NCBI GenBank assembly: GCA_016200125.1
Contig: JACQFK010000322.1
Coordinates: 1 to 5,375, forward strand
Direction: 5' to 3'
DNA from: Planctomycetota bacterium
GTDB taxonomy: Bacteria; Planctomycetota; MHYJ01; JACPRB01
Length of the DNA stretch: 5,375 nt
Shown: one piece after another, positions 1 to 4,723 of the stretch
How positions within the stretch are numbered: the stretch's first letter is position 1
Layout: every line of letters begins with the position of its first letter
Made by a program: the position numbers and the translations under genes
The notes under the pieces: generated by a model
Told to the model about the DNA's origin: nothing
What the model saw: the letters and a program-made list of their open reading frames with translations, nothing else
The model's database searches: none

Positions 1-109
1 AGGCGGTACCCATGGGCATCGCCAGTGTAGTTAGGAGCGAGGGAAGGTTCGAGAGAGTTGCGATCAAGTCGGCGGTGGGACATAGCAAACCCCGCCGGCA
101 TGTATAGAA

Positions 110-193
110 AGATTCGACGCTCTTTGAATGGCTGTGCAGTACCGAGTTGCCGAGCCCTTTTGGGATCGCATCGCGGAACAGCCGTTCGAATCT
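110..193 (+). other. Bipartite inverted repeat (possible structured RNA domain)
   Basis: AGATTCGA at 110-117 is the exact reverse complement of TCGAATCT at 186-193. Just inside, GGCTGT at 130-135 is the exact reverse complement of ACAGCC at 178-183. The two helices are separated by a 12-nt bulge on the 5' side and 2 nt on the 3' side, and they enclose a smaller CCC-TTTT-GGG hairpin at 155-164. Nested co-linear helices are more suggestive of an RNA fold than one isolated palindrome, but no compensatory changes can be tested from one sequence. The strand is assumed from the terminator downstream. Confidence 0.35.
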
Positions 194-255
194 GGGGCTC
201 GCCCAGCTGGGCTAGGGGGCTCAAGCTACGGGCAGGCTGAGGTCAAACTAGTATA

Positions 256-282
256 GAGTGCCAAGCACATATGTTTGGCCTC
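256..282 (+). other. Strong hairpin with CATA tetraloop
   Basis: GCCAAGCA (260-267) pairs with TGTTTGGC (272-279), including one G-T wobble, around the loop CATA. GAG (256-258) pairs with CTC (280-282) below a single bulged T at 259. That makes 11 pairs in 27 nt. No T tract follows on either strand, so it does not look like a terminator. It could be a domain of a structured RNA or a protein-binding site. Confidence 0.35.
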
Positions 283-314
283 GCAAGCCCAAAATCTGTT
301 TCCCCCTCTCTCCA

Positions 315-374
315 GGGCCAGGCCGCCTTTGAAAGGGTAAAACCTCGAAGCGGTGGCCTGGCTCCTTTTATTTT
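315..374 (+). terminator. Rho-independent terminator-like stem and T tract
   Basis: GCCAGGCCGCC (317-327) pairs with GGTGGCCTGGC (352-362), 11 pairs with one G-T wobble, and 315-316 with 363-364 extend the stem to about 13 pairs. The run CTTTTATTTT follows at 365-374. The 24-nt loop is long for an intrinsic terminator, although it can form a small inner hairpin around CCTTTGAAAGG. It would end a transcript coming from the left, either a structured RNA in this region or a gene beyond the edge, just before the DUF2203 promoter. Confidence 0.6.
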
Positions 375-401
375 AAATCAGTTTCAGCTATACTCGGGAC
401 G
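366..401 (+). promoter_or_regulatory. Putative promoter for a leaderless DUF2203 mRNA
   Basis: TATACT at 389-394 matches the sigma-70 -10 consensus at five of six positions. Transcription would be expected to start about seven bases after it, at 401-402, which is the A of the DUF2203 ATG. No Shine-Dalgarno sequence at proper spacing lies before that ATG; the only purine run, GGGA at 396-399, is two bases away. The -35 region falls in the T tract of the preceding terminator and is weak (TTTTAT or TTTATT). A leaderless transcript is an inference from this spacing. Confidence 0.4.
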
Positions 402-830
402 ATGGGTCCCCGCATCTACACCGCGCGAGAAGCCTCCGCCCTCGTCCCCAAGCTCATCCGCGCCTTCGACGAGATCGACCAGATCAAGGAGCGCCTCAAA
501 ACCATCAAGGGGAAGGTCGACGTCCTCGAGATGATCTGGGGCGACGAGGTCCGCGCCGAGACCAACCCCGACCAGCGCGAGTACGCCCATTACATGGAGG
601 AAATCGAGAAGTCGAAGAAGGAGTTCGACGCCGCCACCCGCCGCTTCGCCGAGTTCGAGGCGGTCGTCAAGAGCGTCGAGCAGGGCCTGGTCGACTTCTA
701 CGGCGTGATCGAGAACCGCCTGGTCTTCCTCTGCTGGCAGCGGGGGGAGAAGTCCGTCGAGTACTACCACCACCTCGAGGAAGGGTTTCCCGGCCGCCAG
801 CCGATCCCGGCCGAAGAGCTGGCGCGCTGA
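402..830 (+). CDS. DUF2203 family protein
   Basis: A 142-residue protein of the DUF2203 family, whose function is unknown. The N-terminus (RIYTAREASALVPKL, residues 4-18) is the typical family opening, which supports the ATG at 402. A long charged helical middle (about 20-90) leads to the conserved C-terminal block: GLVDF (95-99), LCW (110-112), GE (115-116), a Tyr/His-rich YYHH (121-124) and GFPGRQPI (128-135). No signal peptide or membrane segment is visible, so it is probably cytoplasmic. It is the first gene of an overlapped run; its TGA shares one base with the ATG of the Fe-S scaffold gene. The length is normal for the family. The conserved Cys, Trp, His and Glu could suggest metal or cofactor binding, but that is speculation. 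Confidence 0.88.
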   Translation: MGPRIYTAREASALVPKLIRAFDEIDQIKERLKTIKGKVDVLEMIWGDEVRAETNPDQREYAHYMEEIEKSKKEFDAATRRFAEFEAVVKSVEQGLVDFYGVIENRLVFLCWQRGEKSVEYYHHLEEGFPGRQPIPAEELAR

Positions 831-1189
831 TGCCCTTCGAAGAGTACAACCCCATCGTGATGGATCATTTCCTCAACCCGAGGAACACCGGCGAACTGCC
901 GCATCCGACCCACACCTCCTTCGTCCGCAACGCCGCCTGCGGCGACCAGGTCAAGCTGACCCTCGTGGTCCGCGAAGGGGTGATCGCCGAGGCCCGCACC
1001 AAGACCTTCGGCTGCGCGGCCGCGATCGCCTCCAGCTCCGCCCTGACCGAGCTCCTGATCGGCCGGAACGTCGACGACGCCCGGGCGATCAAGAACACGG
1101 ATGTCGTCCTCTTCCTGGGCGGCCTCCCGGAGGGCAAGGAGCGCTGCTCGGTGGTGGCGGAGGATGCGCTGAGGGCGGCCTTCTCATGA
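830..1189 (+). CDS. NifU/IscU-type iron-sulfur cluster scaffold protein
   Basis: A 119-residue homologue of the NifU N-terminal domain / IscU, the cytosolic scaffold on which Fe-S clusters are built before transfer to apoproteins. The family landmarks are in order: NPRNTGEL (16-23), ACGD (36-39), FGCAAAIASSS (60-70), an IKNTD helix (87-91) and KERCSVVAEDAL (103-114). The three scaffold cysteines are C37, C62 and C106, with the conserved Asp at D39. Two deviations from E. coli IscU stand out. The HscA-binding LPPVK is LPEGK (99-103), and the ligand His before the last Cys is Arg (R105). No C-terminal Nfu domain is present. The ATG overlaps the DUF2203 stop and the stop overlaps the peroxiredoxin start (ATGA), so translation is probably coupled. 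No cysteine desulfurase gene is in the window. Confidence 0.9.
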   Translation: MPFEEYNPIVMDHFLNPRNTGELPHPTHTSFVRNAACGDQVKLTLVVREGVIAEARTKTFGCAAAIASSSALTELLIGRNVDDARAIKNTDVVLFLGGLPEGKERCSVVAEDALRAAFS

Positions 1190-1602
1190 TCGGACAGCCG
1201 GCGCCGAACTTCGCGCTGGTCGCCAACGACGGCAAAACCTACGCGCTCAAGGATCTCTGGGGCCGCAACGTCGTCCTCGTCTTCTATCCGATCAACAACA
1301 CCCCCGGCTGCAACAAGCAGCTGTCGGCGCTGCGGGACGACCAGGAGAAGTTCAACCGGGCGAACGCCCAGGTTCTCGGGGTGAACCCCGCGGGCGTCGA
1401 CGCCCACCAGAAGTTCTGCGACGGGTTCAGCTTCAAGTTCCCGATCCTCTCCGACCCGGAGTTGAAGGTCGCCAAGGCCTACGGCGCCGAGAAACGCGGG
1501 GGCAACCGCCGCACCGTCGTCGTGATCGGGCCGGAAGGAAAGATCGTCTTCCACCGTTACGGCATGCCGACCGACGATGAGATCCTGGAGGCCCTGCAAT
1601 GA
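1186..1602 (+). CDS. PrxQ/Bcp-type peroxiredoxin
   Basis: A 138-residue thiol peroxidase of the AhpC/TSA superfamily, BCP/PrxQ branch. It would reduce H2O2 and organic hydroperoxides in the cytoplasm, probably using thioredoxin. It begins with the usual GQPAPNFAL, and VVLVFYPINNTPGC (29-42) carries the peroxidatic C42 in the PxxxTPGC context; R113 or nearby Arg may complete the active site. The position five residues later, which holds the resolving Cys in E. coli-type Bcp, is Ser (S47). The only other Cys is C78 in HQKFCDGF, 36 residues downstream. That is the spacing known for PrxQ enzymes that place the resolving Cys in helix 3 (Xanthomonas campestris PrxQ, C48/C84), so an atypical 2-Cys mechanism is likely. 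Both ends overlap neighbouring genes by ATGA; GAGGG at 1171-1175 may help initiation. Confidence 0.92.
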   Translation: MIGQPAPNFALVANDGKTYALKDLWGRNVVLVFYPINNTPGCNKQLSALRDDQEKFNRANAQVLGVNPAGVDAHQKFCDGFSFKFPILSDPELKVAKAYGAEKRGGNRRTVVVIGPEGKIVFHRYGMPTDDEILEALQ

Positions 1603-2093
1603 ACCGCGCCGTCCGCGCCCTCTACTTCACGGCCCTGGGACTCTGGGTGGGCGGGATGGCCACGCTCGCCTTTGTCGTCGCGCCGACGCTGTTCAATGCC
1701 TCGCTGCCGAGAGCGACCGCGGGCACGATCTTCGGCTCCGTGCTCCGGAACTTCGGGCCGATCCAGCTTGCGCTCGGGGTCGTGGCCGCGCTTGCGGTCC
1801 TGGTCTTGATGAAGGGCGGCGAGCTCAAGGCCAGGAGCGGCCTTTTGAGACTGTCCGCCTTGACCCTGATGCTCCTCCTCGCCTGCAACGCCCAGTTCTA
1901 CCTCGGTCCGGCCATCGAGCACGAGCGGGCGTCCATCGCGAACTTCGACACGATGCCTCCCGGCGTTCCGGCCCGCGCGCGCGTCGACTCGCTGCACCGC
2001 TGGTCGGTCTGTCTCGGCACGGTCCCGCTGTTCACCGGCCTGGGCCTGCTCGCCTGCTCGGCCGCGATGCTGAAGTCCCCCGATGGACCCTGA
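1599..2093 (+). CDS. DUF4149 family membrane protein
   Basis: A 164-residue inner-membrane protein with four predicted transmembrane helices, at about residues 8-32, 51-71, 82-103 and 135-157. The first helix contains WVGG (16-19) and ends in APTLF (28-32). The conserved RVDSLHRWSV segment (128-137) precedes the last helix. These match the DUF4149 family (function unknown). The start is well supported: GGAGG at 1587-1591 lies 7 bases before the ATG, which overlaps the peroxiredoxin stop in an ATGA. Three cysteines lie in or next to the helices (C96, C138, C153). Co-translation with a peroxiredoxin and an Fe-S scaffold hints at a redox or metal-related membrane role, but no function can be assigned. 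Confidence 0.82.
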   Translation: MNRAVRALYFTALGLWVGGMATLAFVVAPTLFNASLPRATAGTIFGSVLRNFGPIQLALGVVAALAVLVLMKGGELKARSGLLRLSALTLMLLLACNAQFYLGPAIEHERASIANFDTMPPGVPARARVDSLHRWSVCLGTVPLFTGLGLLACSAAMLKSPDGP

Positions 2094-2287
2094 CCCGCGC
2101 TTCCTCGAAGGGGTCGAACTGTTCAACAGCGGCAACTTCTACAAGGCCCACGATCCCTGGGAGTCGCGGCGTCGACCTGAAGAACTTCCTCCGGCGCATG
2201 AGCGGCACGATGCACCGCGTCCTCAACGAGGAGAATCCGCCGCCGCTCGACGTGAAAACCGTCCCCCGGATCAAACTGAAGCCCTGA
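2083..2287 (+). pseudogene. DUF309 family protein, internally deleted and frameshifted
   Basis: The gene starts inside the end of the DUF4149 gene (11-bp overlap). Its first 27 residues, FLEGVELFNSGNFYKAHDPWE from residue 7 on, are a clear DUF309 N-terminus with the HxxWE motif (H23, W26, E27). After the TGGGAG codons at 2158-2163 this frame degenerates into Arg/Pro/Glu-rich shadow sequence. The neighbouring frame, from about 2165 to the TGA at 2285-2287, instead reads a sensible acidic/helical tail (VDLKNFLRRMSGTMHRVL, then a Pro-rich end with PRIKL). The family's central helical segment is missing, probably several tens of residues. The simplest reading is an out-of-frame deletion near 2160-2175. 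An assembly collapse is the alternative. If expressed as it stands, a 71-residue frameshifted product ending at 2298 would result. Confidence 0.65.
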
Positions 2288-2291
2288 TCCG
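2267..2291 (+). other. Perfect 7-bp inverted repeat over the DUF309 stop codon
   Basis: CGGATCA (2267-2273) and TGATCCG (2285-2291) form a 7-bp stem with an 11-nt loop. It lies at the end of the first operon but no T tract follows, so it is at best a weak or Rho-assisted 3' end structure. Confidence 0.25.
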
Positions 2292-2310
2292 CCCGTAGTC
2301 GATAGTGTCA

Positions 2311-2339
2311 TTGACCCTTGCCTCCCAGGGTGTTAGAGT
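2311..2339 (+). promoter_or_regulatory. Sigma-70-type promoter of the amidohydrolase operon
   Basis: TTGACC (2311-2316) matches the -35 consensus at five of six positions. TAGAGT (2334-2339) matches the -10 at four of six. The spacer is exactly 17 bp and TG at 2331-2332 gives an extended -10. Transcription should start near 2346, leaving a leader of about 50 nt before the ATG at 2397. TTGAC (2311-2315) is the reverse complement of GTCAA (2338-2342), so an inverted repeat spans the promoter core and could be an operator, though five bases is short enough to be chance. Confidence 0.65.
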
Positions 2340-2388
2340 CAAATCGCCGCCGGGAGGCGAGGGGGCGCTGGGGTTCTCTCGAACGGGG

Positions 2389-2393
2389 AAGGG
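2389..2393 (+). promoter_or_regulatory. Likely ribosome binding site for the first amidohydrolase
   Basis: The purine-rich run GGGGAAGGGAAC ends directly before the ATG at 2397. AAGGG at 2389-2393 is the best Shine-Dalgarno candidate, but its spacing is only about 3 bases, shorter than usual. It supports this ATG, which also gives a sensible signal peptide. Confidence 0.4.
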
Positions 2394-2396
2394 AAC

Positions 2397-3638
2397 ATGC
2401 GGGTCCTCGCCCTCCTGATCGCGCTCTCGCTCCAGGCCTCCCCTCAGCCCAAAGCCAGCGTCCTCAAGGGCGCCAAGGTCTATCCCGGCAGCGGCGCGCC
2501 GATCGAGAACGCCAGCATCGTCATCGAGAACGGAAAGATCGTCGCCGTCGGCAAGGACCTCCCGCTGCCGGCGGACGCGACGGTCATCGACGCGACCGGC
2601 AAAGTCATCATCCCCGGACTCATCGACGCCGCGTCGCGGCTCTTCATCCCCCCGGGCGAGCGCAGCCCCGGCTCGGCGGAACAGAACGTCCTCGACGCGC
2701 TCGACCTCTATCAGAGAGACTACCGTGAGGCGGTCGAGCAGGGCGTGACCGCCGCCTACGTCGGCCCCCTGAGCCTCGGCAGCGTCAACGGTCTGGGCGC
2801 GGTGCTCCGACTGGACGGGACCCGGACGATCCTGTTGAAAGACGCGGCGCTCAAGCTGACGCTCGGCGCCTCCGGCGGCGAGACTTCGACCGCCCTCGAG
2901 CGCTACCAGTCCTATCCGCAGCTCAAGCAGGCCTTCGAAGCGGCGCGGCAGTATGTCGAGGGTTGGGAGAAGTTCCGCAAGGACCTTGCGGAGTACGAGC
3001 AGAAGAAGGCGAAGAAGGAAGAGGCCAAGGAGCCCGCGAAGCCGAAGGTCGAGCCGCGCCACGAAGTCCTGGCCCGGGCCCTCGATCCGAAAGGCACGCT
3101 GAAGGTCCGGATCGAGGTCCACAGCGCCGACGCGATCGCGCTCGCGCTCCGGCTCGCCGCGGACTTCAAGCTGCGCGCCGTGCTGGAGCAGGCCACCGAG
3201 GGCGGCGCCTGCGCGGTGGAGATCGCGAAGTCGAAGATCCCCGTCGTCGCCGGTCCCGTCTTTCGCCTGGGCGGCTACTCGGTGGACTATCTCAACCACT
3301 CCACGGCCACCGCGGCCGCGCTGGTTGCGGCGGGGGTCCCCCTGGCGATCGGCTCCTTCGGCGACGAGCGGGCGGGCCACTGGGGGGTCGGCGCCTCCCG
3401 CTTCCTCGCGGAAGCCGCGGCCGTCGCCGCGTCCCGGGGCCTCACCCGGGAGCAGGCGCTGGCGGCGATCACGCTCGACGCGGCGAAGATCCTGGGCATC
3501 GACAAGACCCAGGGCTCGATCGAGAAGGGGAAGGCCGCCGACCTCGTGGTGCTGAGCGGCGAACCCTTCGAGACCGGGACCAGGGTCGAGAAGACCCTGA
3601 TCGACGGCGTGGTCGTCCATGAGCGGGGGGCGCGATGA
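2397..3638 (+). CDS. Secreted amidohydrolase-family protein lacking metal ligands (probable pseudoenzyme)
   Basis: A 413-residue protein with the composite beta-sandwich plus TIM-barrel layout of imidazolonepropionase-like amidohydrolases. Residues 1-14 (MRVLALLIALSLQA) look like a very short Sec signal. The small domain follows (VLKGAKVYPGSG to PGLID, 22-77), then the barrel, and the family C-terminus with GKAADLVVLSGEPF and IDGVVV. The site that should read HxH is altered: GLIDAAS has A79 and R81 instead of His. One barrel His remains (H242), the second is Gln (Q265), and the metal Asp position is replaced by Phe (SFGDE, F321). Metal-dependent hydrolysis is therefore unlikely; a binding or scaffolding role is possible. 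Residues about 191-223 form a Lys/Glu-rich, coiled-coil-like insertion. It is the first gene after the 2311-2339 promoter, and its stop overlaps the next start (ATGA). Confidence 0.85.
   Translation: MRVLALLIALSLQASPQPKASVLKGAKVYPGSGAPIENASIVIENGKIVAVGKDLPLPADATVIDATGKVIIPGLIDAASRLFIPPGERSPGSAEQNVLDALDLYQRDYREAVEQGVTAAYVGPLSLGSVNGLGAVLRLDGTRTILLKDAALKLTLGASGGETSTALERYQSYPQLKQAFEAARQYVEGWEKFRKDLAEYEQKKAKKEEAKEPAKPKVEPRHEVLARALDPKGTLKVRIEVHSADAIALALRLAADFKLRAVLEQATEGGACAVEIAKSKIPVVAGPVFRLGGYSVDYLNHSTATAAALVAAGVPLAIGSFGDERAGHWGVGASRFLAEAAAVAASRGLTREQALAAITLDAAKILGIDKTQGSIEKGKAADLVVLSGEPFETGTRVEKTLIDGVVVHERGAR
3526..3546 (+). repeat. 21-bp direct repeat, copy 1 (amidohydrolase paralogues)
   Basis: This stretch is identical to 4608-4628. 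Both encode the conserved GKAADL segment near the C-terminus of adjacent amidohydrolase paralogues, in the same reading register. It reflects common ancestry and conserved codon use, and could serve as a recombination site between the two genes. Confidence 0.6.
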
Positions 3639-4723
3639 AGACCCTCCTCCTCGCGCTCCTGATCCTGCTGCAGGCGAAAGCCGAGGTCATCGTCCTCAAG
3701 GGCGGCCGCATCGTTCCGGTGACGGGCCCCGAGATCGAGAACGGGATGATCCTCCTCTCGGGGGGGAAGATCCGGAGGATCGGCGCGGCGATCGACGTGC
3801 CCGCGGGCGCGACGGTCGTCGAGCTTCCCAAGGGCTCGTGGATCCTGCCGGGCTTCGTCGACGCGCATTCGCACCTGGGGAGCGCCTTCGACGTCGAGGA
3901 GTCGACGGAATCGCTCACGCCGGAGGCAAGGGCGGTGGAGGCCTTCACGAGCCGGCACCCCGACGTCCGCGCGGCCCTCGGTTCGGGCGTCACGACGGTG
4001 GCGCTGGCCCCGGGCAGCGGCAACCTCGTCGGCGGCCGGGTGGGGATCGTCAAGCTGAACGGCGGGCGCTACGACCGCGCGCTCCTCCGGATCGCCGCGG
4101 GCACCAAGATCTCGCTGGGCGCCGAGGCGCTGAGGCCCGACCGCGAGCCGACGTCGCGGACCGGCGCCATCTCGATGCTGAGGGAGCAGCTTCGCGATCC
4201 GCAGGGCGACCTCCGCAAGTCGCCGGTCTTCGTGCACGCTTCGACGGCCGGGGAGATCGAGAGCGCGCTGGAACTCCAGGCGGCCTTCCAATTGAAGATG
4301 ACCCTCGTCCACGCCCGGCAGGCCGGCGATGTGATCGAGCGGCTGGCGGCGGCCAAGGTCCGCGTCGGATTCGGCCCCCTCACGGTGAACGACCGGCGCG
4401 AAACACTCGAAACGCCCGGGCGGCTGGCGAAGGCGGGAGTCGCCGTCGCCTTCGTGAGCGACGCGCCGTCGACGCCGGAAGAGCACCTGCGGGTCACGGC
4501 CGCGTTCGCCGTGAAGTACGGCATGAACCGGGACGCGGCGCTCCGGGCGCTGACGACGGTTCCGGCGGAGATCCTGGGCCTGTCGCAGGACTTCGGCTCT
4601 CTCGAGGAGGGGAAGGCCGCCGACCTCGCCGTGTGGAGCGGCGATCCGCTCTCGCTCACCAGCGGCGTCGAACTCGTGATCGTCGACGGCAAGGTCACCT
4701 GGCGCAAGGGTGAGAAGCCATGA
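3635..4723 (+). CDS. Secreted metal-dependent amidohydrolase (imidazolonepropionase-like)
   Basis: A 362-residue paralogue of the preceding protein and the only one of the three with an intact metal site. MKTLLLALLILLQAKA (1-16) is a short Sec-type leader with an AKA-like cleavage site. The small domain runs VIVLKGGRIVPVTG to ILPGFVDAHSHLG, with H78 and H80 forming the HxH motif. Further ligands follow in family order: H201 (VFVHAS), H226 (TLVHAR) and D276 (VSDAP). The C-terminus has the usual GSLEEGKAADLAVWSGDP and VDGKV. It should hydrolyse a C-N or related bond of a cyclic or peptide-like substrate in the periplasm, but the substrate cannot be read from sequence. It lacks the Lys/Glu-rich insertion of its upstream neighbour. 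ATGA overlaps at both ends imply coupled translation with its two paralogues. Confidence 0.88.
   Translation: MKTLLLALLILLQAKAEVIVLKGGRIVPVTGPEIENGMILLSGGKIRRIGAAIDVPAGATVVELPKGSWILPGFVDAHSHLGSAFDVEESTESLTPEARAVEAFTSRHPDVRAALGSGVTTVALAPGSGNLVGGRVGIVKLNGGRYDRALLRIAAGTKISLGAEALRPDREPTSRTGAISMLREQLRDPQGDLRKSPVFVHASTAGEIESALELQAAFQLKMTLVHARQAGDVIERLAAAKVRVGFGPLTVNDRRETLETPGRLAKAGVAVAFVSDAPSTPEEHLRVTAAFAVKYGMNRDAALRALTTVPAEILGLSQDFGSLEEGKAADLAVWSGDPLSLTSGVELVIVDGKVTWRKGEKP
4608..4628 (+). repeat. 21-bp direct repeat, copy 2 (amidohydrolase paralogues)
   Basis: Identical to 3526-3546, encoding GKAADL in the second amidohydrolase. The bases on either side differ between the copies. Confidence 0.6.

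Larger units (their letters stand above)
1..401. other. Non-coding, hairpin-rich leader region
   Basis: No credible protein gene is visible in these 401 bases. The short open frames give low-complexity, Arg/Ser-rich translations with no recognisable family. The stretch is less GC-rich than the genes downstream and holds several inverted repeats: 68-75 with 92-99; 110-117 with 186-193, enclosing 130-135 with 178-183; 256-258 plus 260-267 with 272-279 plus 280-282; and a terminator-like stem at 315-364. This would fit a structured non-coding RNA, or the 3' trailer of a gene beyond the left edge, ending in the 315-374 terminator. I matched it to no known RNA family: signature motifs of tmRNA, RNase P RNA, SRP RNA and tRNA were looked for and not found as a coherent set. 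No strong promoter is evident inside it. Confidence 0.45.

Noticed and set aside
111..192. ATTCGACG followed by GTTCGAATC, reminiscent of tmRNA ends
   Set aside because: The two lie only about 70 bases apart, with no tag-peptide frame and no proper acceptor stem.
180..196. tRNA-like T-loop motif GTTCGAATC
   Set aside because: The flanking five bases on each side do not pair as a T stem and no acceptor or anticodon arm could be placed. The motif is better explained as one arm of the 110-193 inverted repeat.
58..240. 60-codon + strand open frame in the upstream region
   Set aside because: Arg/Ser/Gly-rich translation without a ribosome binding site or recognisable family, lying across the inverted repeats.
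271..534. 87-codon + strand open frame running into the DUF2203 gene
   Set aside because: It crosses the terminator and reads DUF2203 in the wrong frame, giving a Ser/Pro/Arg repeat-like tail.
865..1599. Minus-strand open frame of 244 codons opposite the Fe-S scaffold and peroxiredoxin genes
   Set aside because: Both + strand proteins have complete family motifs, and the antisense translation has none.
2271..3620. Long minus-strand open frame of 449 codons opposite the first amidohydrolase
   Set aside because: It is antisense to a clear amidohydrolase gene; the translation is Arg/Asp/Gly-rich with no recognisable domain, typical of GC-rich antisense frames.
3287..4486. Minus-strand open frame of 399 codons across the first two amidohydrolases
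   Set aside because: Low-complexity Arg/Ala-rich translation on the complement of two well-supported genes.
3619..4713. Second + strand frame of 364 codons overlapping the middle amidohydrolase
   Set aside because: Its translation is dominated by Arg, Gly, Asp and Pro; the overlapping frame carries the HxH motif and signal peptide.
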